Source of the DNA: Apus apus
Lineage: Eukaryota; Chordata; Aves; Apodiformes; Apodidae
Assembly: GCF_020740795.1 (NCBI RefSeq)
Contig: NC_067283.1
Coordinates: 129,118,568 to 129,182,567, forward strand
Direction of reading: 5' to 3'
Length of the DNA: 64,000 nt
The notes under the pieces: generated by a model
Databases searched by the model: none
The model's input: the letters and a program-made list of their open reading frames with translations, nothing else
Told to the model about the DNA's origin: nothing
Position numbers and translations under genes: made by a program
Shown here: positions 38,101 through 51,100 of the stretch, in pieces
How the letters are laid out: each line of letters begins with the position of its first letter
How positions within the stretch are numbered: the first letter of the stretch is position 1

Positions 38101-41100
38101 ATGGTTTGGTCCACCCCAACCAGCTAGATGGTGCCAGCTTCCCTGTTTGAACAGTGTGTGTGCAATTTCTCAAATGCTGCTCTCTCTCACTGCAGATGAA
38201 TCCTTTGTGTCTCATTACAGGTTCATTCCACCTGAATCACTCAAGTCTCTTATCTGACTTTAGCTGCAGGTTTGGTTATATATTTTTTCCATTTTTACAA
38301 TCCATACCTGGACTTCTTGTGTCAGGAAAGAGCTAATACAGAACAAATGAAATATATCCCAAGTGGTCCCCTTTCTTCTCTGAAAAGTGTTATTGCCCAG
38401 TCTTTCATAGGAGGATGTAACTTGCCTTTTTGGAAGGAATAATTCTTATGTAGAAGTTATCTGGTTTAACATAGGCTTTGTCACGTTAATGCCTTAATCT
38501 TTAAAGCCTTTTCTTGGATGGTAGGCAAGCTAGCACACCTTGCCTTAAAACTGTAGAACTGCAGCTTCTATGAGCAATAGATTAGTCTTGTGGTTGATGG
38601 GGCTTAGCTGAGGATCCAAGCCCCTATGGTGCCTTCACAAGGGTCAAAACCAGAGGAGGCCTGATTTGTGATCACTCTGTTCCTTAGTCCTGAGGAACTA
38701 CTGGCTTATAGTGGCAACAGGGAGAGATCTAGATGGAGGCAGCATCGTACTTTGCTTTCCTGGACAGTCTTAGTTTAATTCTTAAATTTCCTGTCAATAC
38801 AAGCAACACTGGCTGTTGCCTGAAAGCCATCAGCTGACCATCAGTGATCTGGTCTGAACTCACGGGACTTCCCAGAATTAATCTCTGCTTGAAGCCTAGT
38901 AGGCATGTGTGAACTAAAGCACATCTCTTAGAAAAACATGCATATCTTGATTTCAAAATTTCCAGCGATGATGAACCTACCAGAACCTTTGGTAAGTTGT
39001 TCCAATTGTTCATTACCCTAACAATTAAAAAAATAGAAATTACACTTTATTTCTGGTGTAATTCAGTCTTTAAACTACTATTTTTTAAATTTTTTGTTTA
39101 AGTAATAAATATGAATATAAATACACCGACAACTTCTTCAACTTTTTAACTCCATCCATGAAGTGACAGGCCCTGAACATAGATTTTCTAAGCCCTACAT
39201 TTCTGTAGGCTTACAATGGCACCCAAGGAGTGGTAATGTGATCCTCTTCTTACTGCTTTCCTCAGGCCTCATCTCCAAGGATATAGTTCATGTTACGGCA
39301 AAGCACTGACAGATGTTGATTAGGAAATAAACAACTGTAATCCCCAGTCTCTTTCAGGAGACTTAGTATCTGCTCTGTGTGGACTAGATTCTTCAGTCCA
39401 CATATATAGCTTTACATTTTGGCCATTGTCAAGCTTTACTTATTCAAGAATTCAAATTCTTATGTATCCATAAATTGAGATTTTCACTGTTTTTCCTAAT
39501 ATTTGTCACTGACAAATTTTATCAGTAATGTTTTTGTTTTCTTTCAGGTCATTGATCAAAAAATACTGAATTTTCTAGGGCCAAAATTTGGCCTCTGGGG
39601 CACCCCTGTGAAGTAAGCACTCCTGCCATATGGTGGGTTTATGGAAAAAATAAAATAAAATAAAATTAATTGGTACTAAATACATTGGCATCTTTCAATA
39701 CATTGTTAACTGATTTCCATGTGAACTATTTCTTCACTTTGGCCAGCATTGTAACTGGACTGTCAAGGCTGCAACTGTTTGTGTAGTTCTTTTTATCCTT
39801 TTGGCTACCACATTAGCTGCATTCTCTGGAATTGGTCGATTGGTGTTTCAAAGACCTCTTCTCCCAGTTCTTTTCAAACTTTGAGGTGCTGATATTTGCC
39901 AGAAATAGCTTCTGACTGACTCAATTACTGTTGGAATGGAAGGGTTTTACCATCACTGTATGGTAAATATGGCACAAATACATCATCACACCATTTTCCA
40001 CATTTCTCAGCAGAAATATTTCATTGAATGGTTCACATCATTTTTTTTCCCCTCAGCCAGTTGGAACACCAATCTTCACACATTTCTACGATCATTTGCC
40101 TCCAAGTTTTCATTCCTTAAAAGAAGGAATTTGCTTTAGGAGTGCCATTCCCCATCTGCTTTGTTAACTAGGTTTATAGGCTCTGTAAAAGCATGGTTTT
40201 GAGTTGAATTTTTAAGGAGACCAATTATTTTTCCCCGCAGATAGACAGTTCTAGCTCCTTTTCATTAGCCGGGCTACTTGTTTTAGTAGATAAGCAACTT
40301 AGGAAATTCTTTTATCTTTATTTGATGGTATTTTGTTCCTAACAAAGTCTAGGTTTTGGACTAAACTTAGAAGAGAGAGAAAATTACTATTGTCCTCCCC
40401 AGTGCTCTTAATTTAAAAACCATATGGTTAAAGTTCCCATCCTTTCCCCTTAAATTCTCTGTAATGAGTCAGTAAACCAGCCCAGACTAATTCCCAAACC
40501 CTCAGAGGAGATACAAAGCAAGGAGAGTGAGGTGATTTGTTCTGAGGTGGATAAGGAATCTCTCTGAATGTGATTTGCATTCAGGTCTCCTTGAAGATAT
40601 AGGTTCCAGTTCTGATTAGCAAAAGGTGACCATTTGCAAAATCAAAACAATTAAAAGCCCACCCATATGCATGCTAAATTGAAATAAATGGCTAATTAGT
40701 GCCAGTAATATTGCAGTTGTACAATACCTATATGGTGCTGACTTAATTTTATGTAAGATAATACATGCTCCTTTTTCTCAGACTTCAATTTGATGTAACT
40801 TGATCTAGCTGCCAGTGACAGAAAAAGCCTTGAAAACTTTTTTAAGCTCCACCTATTTCCATTTCAAAGAGGGTAAGAAATTCTGTTCTCATAATTTTCT
40901 GATCCTCCCTTTTACTCCTAAAACCTGTTTTTTAAGTTTAATACCACAGTGATCCTTCTAAATACATTTAAGAAAGGAAACCACTTGCAAAATAGAAATA
41001 TTTTTCTGTCTTACGAGAAATATCCAGCCCACAGCAAAACAATTCTAACAACCTACCCTTTTGTGGGCCATCACCCACTAATCTACACATAAATACATTT

Positions 41101-44100
41101 TTGAAAGTCATATGCTGAAAAAGTGAGGATTTCTCTAGTACTTCAATGAAATGGGAAGCCATCTGAGAAAGCTTATCCGAAAGAGTAGGGGACTGTTCAA
41201 AGTCTGTAGTATGGTGTGAAGTTAGAGGATGAGGGCAGCAGTTTCCGTTCCTGCAGTGAAGCCTTTTCCTCTGCTTGGGTTTGCAGTGCTGACTGGGGGG
41301 CCACTCAGTGGGACCTACAGGCTGCGCCAGATTCACTTCCATTGGGGATCCAACGATGAAGCTGGCTCTGAGCACGCAGTGGACGGGATGAAGTACGCCG
41401 CAGAGGTAAGGCTTTACATGGAGTCATCTGCACCTCTAAGCTTGTGACTAGTTTTCCATTATAAGAATTATGTTGCCCCTCTTCTTCCCGCTGTTCGTTC
41501 TACCCCCATTTTACCAAAAGACAAGTGGTCTTCCTGAAGTGTTGCACGTTTGGTCCTTTCTCGAAAGAGAACGTATTTGAAAGCTTTGGAGAGGATTAAA
41601 AAAGGAGTACAGAAGACAAGAGCTTGATCAGAGCAAGACTTAATGTTCAAGAGTTATTTTTAAACTTTGTCTTTCATTGTCTCTTCCTTGGAGAATATTT
41701 TTAAAGTCAGCTTCAGTTACAAACCACAGAATTAGTTGATTTGGGGCCTGTGCAGTGTAAAAATTATGCAGGACTTAGGAGGGTTGCATTTTGTGGTGCT
41801 TTTGGCAATGTGATGATTATGACTTCCTTTGAGAACTGCACCTTAATATCTGTGGGGTGCCTGCTGCCTCTGGAGGGACTGCATTTCATTGGAGGTAACA
41901 TGCCCCAGGGAGAAGTGCACTGTCTGCTCTGGCATGGAGAGTTTCCTCCTGCTCTGACTCCTTCGGTGCGTTTGAGTAACCTACAGTAAAAAGTAGTCTG
42001 TGTCTCATTCCTCTTTGCAAATGGAAGGAGCATGGAGTATTTTGATGAAACTGAGATCTTTAACAAGTTCAGACAGTGAAGGATTTTCTGGGGTTAAAAA
42101 GAAGTAAAAAGTATAAAAATAAAATGGTAATGGACAAATTAAAGGCATAATACTGAAGAAGAAAAAAAAATTAAATGTATGCAGAATGATGTGATCAGAT
42201 TTTGCTGGAAATGCTATAAGAGATGGTGGTCAGAAAAAAAAAAAAACAACAAACAGTTTTCTAACACTAATGGGGAAAAGTGATATTTGCAGTGTTTAAA
42301 GGCTTATGTTTTCCACAGGAACCAGGTGAGACGGAATATAAAGAATTAATAGAGGTGCTTTAAAACCATTAAGTACCAAAACCAAATTTCTAGCTGAGAA
42401 AACATTTTTTTTTTTCTCATCTGAGAAACCAAATGGAAGGAGAAAATATCTGAATTTCTAGCCAGTCTAAAAACCTTTCCACTACCTGTTGGTTGGGTAA
42501 CCCTCCACAAGAAGCTCTCTAGATGGCTTTGGGATAAGAAACTCAGAATTAAGATCAAGGCTTACGAGCACTGTTCACACAAAAGAGAACACCTCTGGAG
42601 AAGACATGAAGATTATTTCAGTGCTCACCTTCATAAGGAAGATGTGTAAGATTTGAAGAAGAAGCGTCAGCCAAATCAAAGAAAGAATGAGTATATAGGT
42701 AAAGAAGACTGCAAGGTTCAGCACCCTATTCCCACCAGGAAGCAGAAGGAATCCATGGCTCCATTCTTTGTGACAATGTATGGTCTGATCAAGGTCTCTT
42801 CACAAGCTGCAGTGACAGAGCGGTGGTAAGACGGGATATATTCCTTACAGAGAAGTCACAAGCCATTGAGAATGGGGCTGTACCCAAAAGTGTTTCACAG
42901 CTCTCTTTGGGGGTTTTCATTTTTAGGGGGGTTGGCTTGGGGTTTCTTTGGCAAAGCTATGAGGGAGTGGGCTTTATTTAGTTGCGAGAATTTTGCTTTC
43001 TGTTCTGTGTTGTTTTTTTTTCTTTTTAAAAAATCCACAATAAAAGTAAATTCTGACTGAGAGTATCTGTTTCCTTTTTGTGTATCTAAAAATGTAATTG
43101 TTTAAAAGCTGTTCAATGTAGTTTTTATGAACTTCTAATAGTGAGTGGTACAGGCACTGTGAGTTCCAGGATACTAATGCATCTGCAAATGGTTTAGTGG
43201 GCTGTGTTCTCCTCGTGGTTTAGCTTATAGTATTTTTAGCAACTTTCCTTCAAGGATCTCTGAAGCTGTGAGAAAGCATGTGTTTCATTGTGAGCATGCA
43301 TGTGTTATTATTGATTTCAGTGGGATTCCTTACTTGCGGGAAGTAGTGTCTCAGCATTTCAGAGTCCAAGTGCTTAACAAACATTAATTTTACCCTGTAA
43401 CATGAAGCAATGGCTCTGCTTTACAGATACAGAAAAATTAAAACTCCTAGAGGTGAGGCAAGAACTTAGATTTAGAGTAAAAAACTTCACATTCCTAGAT
43501 TCCTATCTCAACCACACAGCTATGTTGTTTCCCATAGAAAGCCTTTAAAGCAAGTTCCAGCTTTCCTAAATTGCTCTTTCTTTAGAGGTCTTGAAGTGCT
43601 GTGTTCCAAAAACAAGACTTTTTTTTTCAGGGATTCATCCCAATTTCAGTAATTTGGTGGAGCTGCTTTTCAGCATGCCTGAAGAGTAAAAGTTCAAAGT
43701 CTGAAAAGATGGTCACCAATTTTAGAAAAGCCAATCCCATGCCCTGTTTCTGACCCTCTCATTCCTTATCTAAAACCTATGGGTAGTAAGATTTTCTAAT
43801 CCACTGAGGACTTCTCGAAGTAATTAATGTTTGTGAAGTACTTAGTCTGAAGCACTGTATGTGTATGTGTGTTGTCTCCAATTTGGCAGTCGGATCATTG
43901 CTCTAGGCTTGGATGTCCTGGTGCTTTCCAGGAACCAGGAGTTCCCACTGCAGAGCGTGGCCAGGATTTAGAAAATGACTTAGCAGAAGGGACTGAGGCA
44001 GTATGGGGGTAGACATCAAGAGGTTTTCTTTTCCCCACCTGGCTATGTGGTGTCTTTAAGCTGCTTAAACAACTACCACAAGACAGTTCCAGAATAATAT

Positions 44101-47100
44101 GCATTGGAAAAGTAAATACTCAAACTTGAGATAATCAAGCTGCTTGTAGATGTAATCACAGAAAATGACATTTCAAAAGTATTGAAATTTTGATGTTCAG
44201 CTTAAACTAAACAAGGGAAAAGGGGTCAGTGCAAGTTTAACGTGTTCCTGCCTATTTTCTAGCTATTTATGTGGCTGATTAATGTTACTGAAAGTTTGAT
44301 CAAGGAAAAAGAGGAGCAAAATAAGGATGACATCCTCATGATTTTCAATCACTTTTTAAAATCAGCTATACTAAAAATGGATTTAAAAGCTTTAGTTATA
44401 TAACAATGGGGTATCTTGTCTTAGCTTCTCTGTTCAAATTCTGGGGACCCAAAAGCAGTTTGCCAGGCACTGTGGTGTGCTGATCACTTTTAGATTTTTA
44501 ATTATCCCATCCAGTGGAAATGCCCTTGCCATTTATGTGAACCACATTCTTACCATTTTAATTAAATATATGCATTTAGAAAATTGAATTGCTCTGAATA
44601 CAGACGAGTGAACTAGACTATCAAAGCCAGTAAATTTGCAGTATTAATTTGTGATTCTTTTTGTTCAGCTGGAGTTGATGCTGTCTGTGTCTCTTGCTTT
44701 TCAGCTTCATGTGGTCCACTGGAACTCGGAAAAATACTCCAGTTTTGTTGAGGCAGCTCGTCAGTCAGATGGATTAGCAGTCATGGCTGTATTTCTGAAG
44801 GTAAGAAAAGAAATGCCTCAGCCCTAATAAATCTGAATTATGAGCCCAAAGGGATAATGGCGATGGTTAATATAAACATTGCTAAAGAGATACTTGTTTT
44901 ATATGGGCATTACATTTTAGTTTTTCTTTCATGCTGTTTACTTTCCAATTTAGAAAGCTGTGCTTCCTTGAAGATTAAAAATACCAGATCAGTAGATTTT
45001 CAAAACAGTGAAACTCTTCAGTGTGCCTAGTCTGCATTTCGGTATCACATACGATGTGGAACTTAATTCATCTGTTCCTATATAGATCCCAATACCTTGT
45101 GCCTGACTACCAGGTCTGTTTAGGAGAGTGATCTGATTTGGTTCAAATGCTTCTTTCTTTGTTTCTGTGCTGACAGTTTCTTTTGAAAACTCAAAAATCC
45201 TCCACCCCAGAATCTGGAGAATTGCCTTGTAATTGTTATGTACCTCTTTGCCTCCTGCACATGTTGTAAGATAAAATTAAACTCTTGCAACAGCTTCATT
45301 GTCTTATGTACATAGAAGCAGTTGGAGAATTTACACAATCCATGACAAAGGACAGAGCTTTGGTCAAATCTGTAGTTTCTTTCTGACTGCTGAAGCTTCC
45401 TGGCCACAGCTAGTGCTGGTGCTGGTGCAGGTATAGTCAGCAAGCTATTAGTGCAGTTGCAAAGCACTTCTTCAGTAATTCTGTCTTTCCAGTTTACATT
45501 AAATGAATCAAGCTACGTTTCACTGCATTTCTTGGCACACAGATTCTGCTTGAGTTATGTAAGGATGATATTTTCACTGTTTTAAGCAACTTAAATTTCA
45601 GATGTAAGCCTGAAACTTGTAATATTCTGCATATAAAACATGAAAAATAAATTGTTATTTATTTCCCTGCATTGTAAAGTTCATGGTTCTTCTGTAGTTG
45701 AAATGATTACTAAAAGTAGCCAGAATAAATATTGTGAGCAAGAGAGGGGGTATTCTTACAACCAGTACTAGTTATAAGGACCAGGCAGTCATAGGCTCCT
45801 ACTCACAAAAAACATCAAATCTCACAGTCATTTAAATAAAGTTATATAAAACAATTTCATTATGCATTTTGTTTTGGATGATTTATTTTTGCTGTTTTTC
45901 TCTGGACCGCAAGTGTTTATTTTTTCTCTGGTGTTAATAGATTGGTGAATGTAACCCTCAGCTGAAGAAGATTACAGACCGCTTGGACACCATCAGAATC
46001 AAGGTGAACAAATGCTTCTAAAAGAACACTAATGCTGGTGGTTGCTTTTGTTGTTTTGTTTTTTTTGGTAACCTGGCTGCTGCTTCCTTCAGCTTTGTGT
46101 TCCCTAGTTTCATAGCTATACACATCTAACTCTAATCTGGGACAGTTCAGGAGCAGTCTTGGCAGGTAAAGTTGAAAACTAAGCAGAAAAAGAATAATTT
46201 TTATACAATAAGGGATCAGAGGAAAAAGGTAATTCCTCAGATAACCTGACCTCTGACAAATCTACTGCTGTGAGAATATTAAAAGGAGAATAAAATAATT
46301 TATGGAAAGCTGTGAAAAAGATGAGGGAAAGGTTTCCTTCCCTGTTTTGCTGAGCTACAGGGTGAGAAATAACCTCCTGAAGAGTGGTCAGCCAGACTCA
46401 TACTTGTACAGGCAACTCTGGCCTGATAGCAGGAACAGGGAGAAAAAGTAACCCATGGGCCAGGGAGGAGTGAGTAGGGAGGGCAGCAGGATAAGGGACC
46501 TGCTGGGTTACTTACCATAAATTCCACCTTGAAAGTCTGACATCTGACCTCTCTCCCTCCAACCTCCATCCCATGACCACTTATAGCTGTGGGGAGACTA
46601 TGCTAACACAGTCTTTGATGGTGTCCTTGCTGGCGGCAAAGCTGTCACAGAGCTTAAGACCTCATCAGAAGGGCACTGTCTCTCCTGCTGTAAACATCCA
46701 GGATGCTGCCAGCCCACCTCATAGTGGAAAAAAACCCTGCCTCCTTTTGCATGACCTATCTTGGCCTCTTGCTTTTTAATAACATTGACCCCCTTTCTCC
46801 CCCCCTCTTTTTAACTTTGTGTAAGAATTATTTTTTCTAAATATATTTAATCTAGAACCACCATGAGTTGTTTTGTTTTGTTTTCATTTCTTTCAAGGGT
46901 AAAAAAGCACTATTCACAAACTTTGATCCTAGCTGTCTGCTTCCCAAGTCCCTGGACTACTGGACTTATTTTGGCTCTCTCACTGTTCCACCTCTTCTTG
47001 AGAGTGTCATATGGATTGTTCTGAGAGAGCCCATAAGTGTTTGCTCTGACCAGGTACTTTTTAATTTTTCACTGCTATAGAAATGTTGCTTCCGTAAGAC

Positions 47101-47259
47101 TTGAAATTGTAAATGCCACCCAAATATGCATATTTTTTGCAGACCTTGGCATTGTATCCCTTATCTAATTTTCAAAGGACGACAAGTGTCTATCAGATTT
47201 ATCCTGATGACTTGTAGCCTCTCTTTGCATAATAGCTATTTATTATCAATTTAAAATAA

Positions 47260-47311
<52 letters not shown>

Positions 47312-49508
47312 AAATATCACATACTCTAAAAATTAATAATAAAAAATAACCCATAGGAAACTTACAGAAATAAAGGTTCTGGTGACACTTAAAAATCCTG
47401 GAATTCTACTCAATTAGAGTACTTGCTTATCCTGCTCAAACGTCTTATCTGGCATTTTTATTTGGCAATCAGTAGCAAATTTCTTCTTGCATTCCAGATG
47501 TGTAAAGCTTGGTGAATCTACTAGAATAATGAAAAGCAAATAAAGTTGTAGTAAGTTAGTTTTTGTGTTAGACTATCTTAAGAAAAGTGTGATGCTACCT
47601 AACAGTGTACTTAGGTAGCGTCATGCTATATATTAATGCTGCAACAGTGACACCCAGTGGGCTGATCATCTGAGGTATAACGAGTTTTCCCCACTGGAGA
47701 CACTGAAGTCTGTCATATCATAGTTTCTAATATTGGATGTTGATACGTATGCCACCTGCAATATGCTAGCAATATTCTGGGCACACTGTAGCCCTTAAGA
47801 TTTTTGTACCACAGCATTTCTCTCATTCATGGTCAGTATTACAAACACCTCAGAAACTTCAATACCCTAGGTCACATCCTCGTCAGAAATGGTGACTTCA
47901 GTCTTTGCACAAAAAACTGTTCGGACAGTTCACCGAATGGATACTGGTTAGTCAGGAGACCTAAAATTCTGTTTGTAACTGATTTTGAGTCATGTATTTG
48001 CTCAGTGTGTGTGGTTTTTTCATCTGTATTCATTCCCCACTCCCCTCAATCTGGCTGGGATTGAAAAATTGTGTTAGGACATCAGCTTCCCAAAGACAAG
48101 CCATTATTTAGGTTAAAAGTTTATTATTTGGGCTAATATATACCTAATACATTCTAAAATGTGAAATACTGTATGCAAGCACCCATGTGTACTAGGTTAA
48201 AAAAAACATGGTGTTGGAAACCATGTTAAAATACAGTGATTCTTCACTAGTCATTTTTCACAGACTGTAGCTATATCATATGTTTTAAAGTATAAATGTG
48301 CTATATTCTTAAAAATATAAGAATGCATGTAGCTAAAAGTGTTTGTTTCAAGTAATGTCCACCATTGTGATCAGTCATCACCATGACTGATACTGTTTTG
48401 CCATTTAATTTTATTTCTCAAGTTTGTGTTCTTCGGGGCTTTACAGTTTACTACCTACATTTTGGTGCACTTTCCAAATTGAAAGAAATTTAAAAGGAAT
48501 ATTAATTTTTTTAGAAACTCACAGGGAGTCTGAATTTCAAATGTTATCTTTATAATGGGGTGAAATAAGATAATATGGACTTCTTTGCTCTAATGCAGTT
48601 AAGATGCAATGTGCTGTACAACTAAATGCTCTATTATAATGGAATTATTTTTGTGCTGTTCTACCCTTGGTAGCCTAGAAGGGAGGTAAGTTAGTGTATA
48701 GAAATAGCAAATATTGGAAATACTAGAAATTAGACAAAATACTAAACTTCAGGTCAGAAATCAGACTCAGATTTCCCGAGGTTTAGGCATGGAGTTCTGA
48801 TCTGGGTTTCTGCTGAGGTATGAATAACTGCTTGTTCTGTGTCTTCACAAGGGAAAAATTTGGAATCTCTCCTGGTTTGAGTACATTTTTAATAAATGAA
48901 AAGTGCTAATTACAGAAGCTTTCTATAACACCACACCTACAATTCCAGGTTAATTTTGAATATACTCTTTGAACAAGAAGACATACACAGGTGCACATGA
49001 GTCTGAATTTTGACACAAAACATTCCAGAATCTCTAAACTATAAAAATCAATCAATCAATCAAACAAAAAGGTCCCCGGTTTAGATCAGGCTATGAAAGG
49101 CAAAGTGTGAATATAGGAAACAAATTATCCTTATGCACAGTTTCATTCTGACACATATTTTGAGAGATTTTATCAGTAGTCACTTGTAAGAAATGGTGAA
49201 ATTGCCATTTCTCACATGCCATAGAAAAACACAGGTCTATTCTTCCTGGAAGTATCTTTAATATTTTTATTTAATTTAATATCTTTATTATCTTAAATAA
49301 TTTAATATCTTTAATTTTTTTAATATTTTAATGCTTGTTCGTTAGTGCGAGGGTGATGCTTTTCTGCTGAACCTTATGTCTCTTTTGATTGCAGCTAGCC
49401 AAATTCCGCAGCCTCCTGAGCACTGCTGAGGATGAGGTTGCTTGCTGCTTGCTGAGAAACTACCGGCCTCCCCAGCCTTTAAAGGGACGAGAAGTCAGAA
49501 GGAATTAA
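32102..49508 (+). CDS. CA13: CA13, carbonic anhydrase 13 (seven coding exons, 258 aa)
   Basis: Exons: 32102-32132, 37654-37851, 41287-41405, 44705-44800, 45941-46003, 46898-47053, 49395-49508 (TAA). They total 777 nt, in frame with AG/GT borders. The product is a cytosolic alpha-carbonic anhydrase with no signal peptide, catalysing CO2 + H2O to bicarbonate + H+. Zinc ligands are H93 and H95 (QIHFHW) and H118 (ELHVVHW). Others are the proton shuttle H63 (NNGHS), E105 and the gatekeeper T198 (SLTVPPLLE). These equal His94, His96, His119, His64, Glu106 and Thr199 of CA II with an offset of one. V199 at the CA II 200 position, with the ending LAKFRSLL...RPPQPLKGR, points to CA13 rather than CA1, CA2 or CA3. 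The start [12 protein letters not shown] is a few residues shorter than the human protein. It lies next to RBIS, as expected for CA13 at one end of the CA cluster. Confidence 0.95.
32133..37653 (+). other. CA13 intron 1
   Basis: A 5.5-kb intron, GC-rich for its first 100-200 bases and then AT-rich. A short GC-rich patch lies at about 36,235-36,310. No exon or recognised mobile element was found. Confidence 0.6.
38715..40000 (-). mobile_element. Ancient, heavily decayed CR1 LINE in CA13 intron 2
   Basis: Read on the minus strand, blocks resemble old CR1: the 3' part [20 protein letters not shown] at about 39,013-38,900, and antisense RT-core segments at 39,540-39,610 (TCATTGATCAAAAAATACTG, CTGGGGCACCCCTGTG). 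An antisense thumb segment lies at about 39,740-39,915 (TTGTAACTGGACTGTCAAGG, TCTTTTTATCCTTTTGGCTA). No ORF is intact. The order of blocks fits one antisense copy with its 3' end near 38,715. Confidence 0.6.
43395..43535 (-). mobile_element. Possible MIR-type SINE fragment, antisense, in CA13 intron 3
   Basis: GCTTTACAGATACAGAAAAA, AAACTCCTAGAGGTGAGGCA and CACACAGCTATG follow the order of the antisense MIR consensus (TTTTACAGATGAGGAAAC, then GAGGTTAAGTGACTTGCC, then CACACAGCTAG). It is strongly diverged and the ends are approximate. Confidence 0.45.
46300..46800. other. Unclassified GC-richer segment in CA13 intron 5
   Basis: Stands out from the AT-rich intron and ends about 100 bases before exon 6. 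It includes short ORFs on both strands with no recognisable domain. It may be an old retroelement fragment (for example an LTR), but I could not identify terminal repeats or a primer-binding site. Confidence 0.3.
47261..47311. repeat. (TAGA)n tetranucleotide microsatellite
   Basis: About 12-13 tandem TAGA units with no interruption, in CA13 intron 6. It is very likely length-polymorphic. Confidence 0.95.
47935..48050 (+). mobile_element. Possible MIR-type SINE fragment in CA13 intron 6
   Basis: GTCAGGAGACCTAAAATTCT, GAGTCATGTATTTGCTCAGT and TTTTTTCATCTGTATT match, in order, the MIR pattern of a GACCTGGGTT block, a GTGACCTTGGGCAA block and CTCATCTGTAAA. The similarity is weak and judged by eye only. 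Confidence 0.35.
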
Positions 49509-51100
49509 AGAAGTAAAGCCGGAGTGGTCTCCCTCTGAAACCGAAGGCTGAATTAATAGTTACCATACTATGTGATTTTTAAATATTTTTTGTGAGTTGT
49601 TTTATCAAATAGGTATTGTTTTATTACTGATTACCATGCAGCCACTTCTCACAGAGAAGTATGTCCTGAGTTGTTGCGGGTTCATCAATGTGAACAAGTC
49701 TGACTGTGTTTGAGTGTGTTGGTTTGGGAGCACGGAGGTGTTAGCGTTGCATGCACAGAGGGCCGTGCTAAGTGTCAGGGTCAGATGTGGGGAAGGAGAT
49801 GTCCAGACTTTGCCACCACATTACTTAACAGGATCCCTGATATTAATGGCAGGAAGGGATTTTCTGGGATTATTCTTCTGGTCTCTGACATAACATTTAG
49901 CTTCTATGTAAGACTTCCCACAGTAATTTTCAAGAAAAAAAATATTAAAGGCTGATATAATTTCATTGCTGACTTCTGCAATGCCATACTTACCTCCTAG
50001 AAAAAGCAGTAAAGACTAATAGCGTTTAAGTAAAACAGGTATTTATGCCAGCCTGTTATTTGGACTGTTATTTGGTAGCAGTAATGATGTACTGATTGAT
50101 TCTTTTTTTTAAAAAAAAAGCAAATAGTAAGGATTTAGTATATTGCAGGATGGTATCACGTGGATTAGGGATTCCTGAGTTCCACCACATATAGGGATGA
50201 AATTGTCCTGAAAACTGCAAACTGCAATGTGGAAGGGCACATAGTGAACTGTTCCTAAATCCAGTCTGTTGCACTTGGGGAACAATAAGGGATTGTAACA
50301 CTATATCCACGTAGATCAGACTCCTACCACTTAAAATCAAGAGGCAGCGGTACCTGTTGCTTCAGACTTTTTCCTACTAGACACTATGCACACTCCTGTG
50401 AGAAACACACACTGTATACCTCGTGCTCTGCAGTGGAGCTCAGCACTACTCAGGTATGTAATGCTTCCTAGGTACTGGCTGATGTTCTGCTGTCATAGCT
50501 GAACTTAATGGGCTGCATTTATATTCCAAGACCAAAGACAGCAGTTAGAGCAAACCAAAGAAATCAGAATCAATTTAATATCTTGTGAATGATCAGCCCT
50601 CAATAACAATGTGTTGAAATTTCTGTCTTTATAAATAGATTTGAGCCTGTGTTTCTCTCAGGAACTTTTGTTATCTGAATATAATAGTTTGTTTTATTTT
50701 TAATCAACTGGCCATAGGATGTAGCTTAGTATAGGATTAGATTTGCCCTCAGACTGTGAGAACTAACTACATAGTGAAAACCAGTGATACTGAAAAGGGA
50801 AGCTAGAGGTTTCATGGGCAGCAACTACCATCAATCTCTGTAGTACTTCTGGTCAGCTCATCTTCCATGACTGCTCACCATTCATTTGTTTTTTAATAGG
50901 TTTTATAGGCTGTGCCTTTTACCTCAACAGGTCTTTTTATCTTAGATGGACAAACATGAGGGAAATCACAATCAGGATTGACTATATACCTTCTTGTAAC
51001 TGAATAAATTAGATTTTTATATATATATTTTATAGCTTAGTTTAAGATAGTTGGATTTTTTGTTTGTTTTCTGCTCCCCAGAATATAGCTATTATTGCTG
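49509..51100 (+). other. CA13 3' UTR and flank
   Basis: Non-coding sequence after the CA13 stop. The nearest poly(A)-type signal is ATTAAA at 49944-49949; canonical AATAAA follows at 51003-51008. Either could end the transcript. No further exon was seen. Confidence 0.5.

Noticed and set aside
43300-43345. Phrase TTGATTTCAGTGGGATTCC, reminiscent of an ancient sauropsid repeat
   Set aside because: Too short to assign to a family with confidence.
47261-47311. Regularly spaced repeats considered as a CRISPR array
   Set aside because: A simple tetranucleotide microsatellite with no spacers, in a vertebrate genome.
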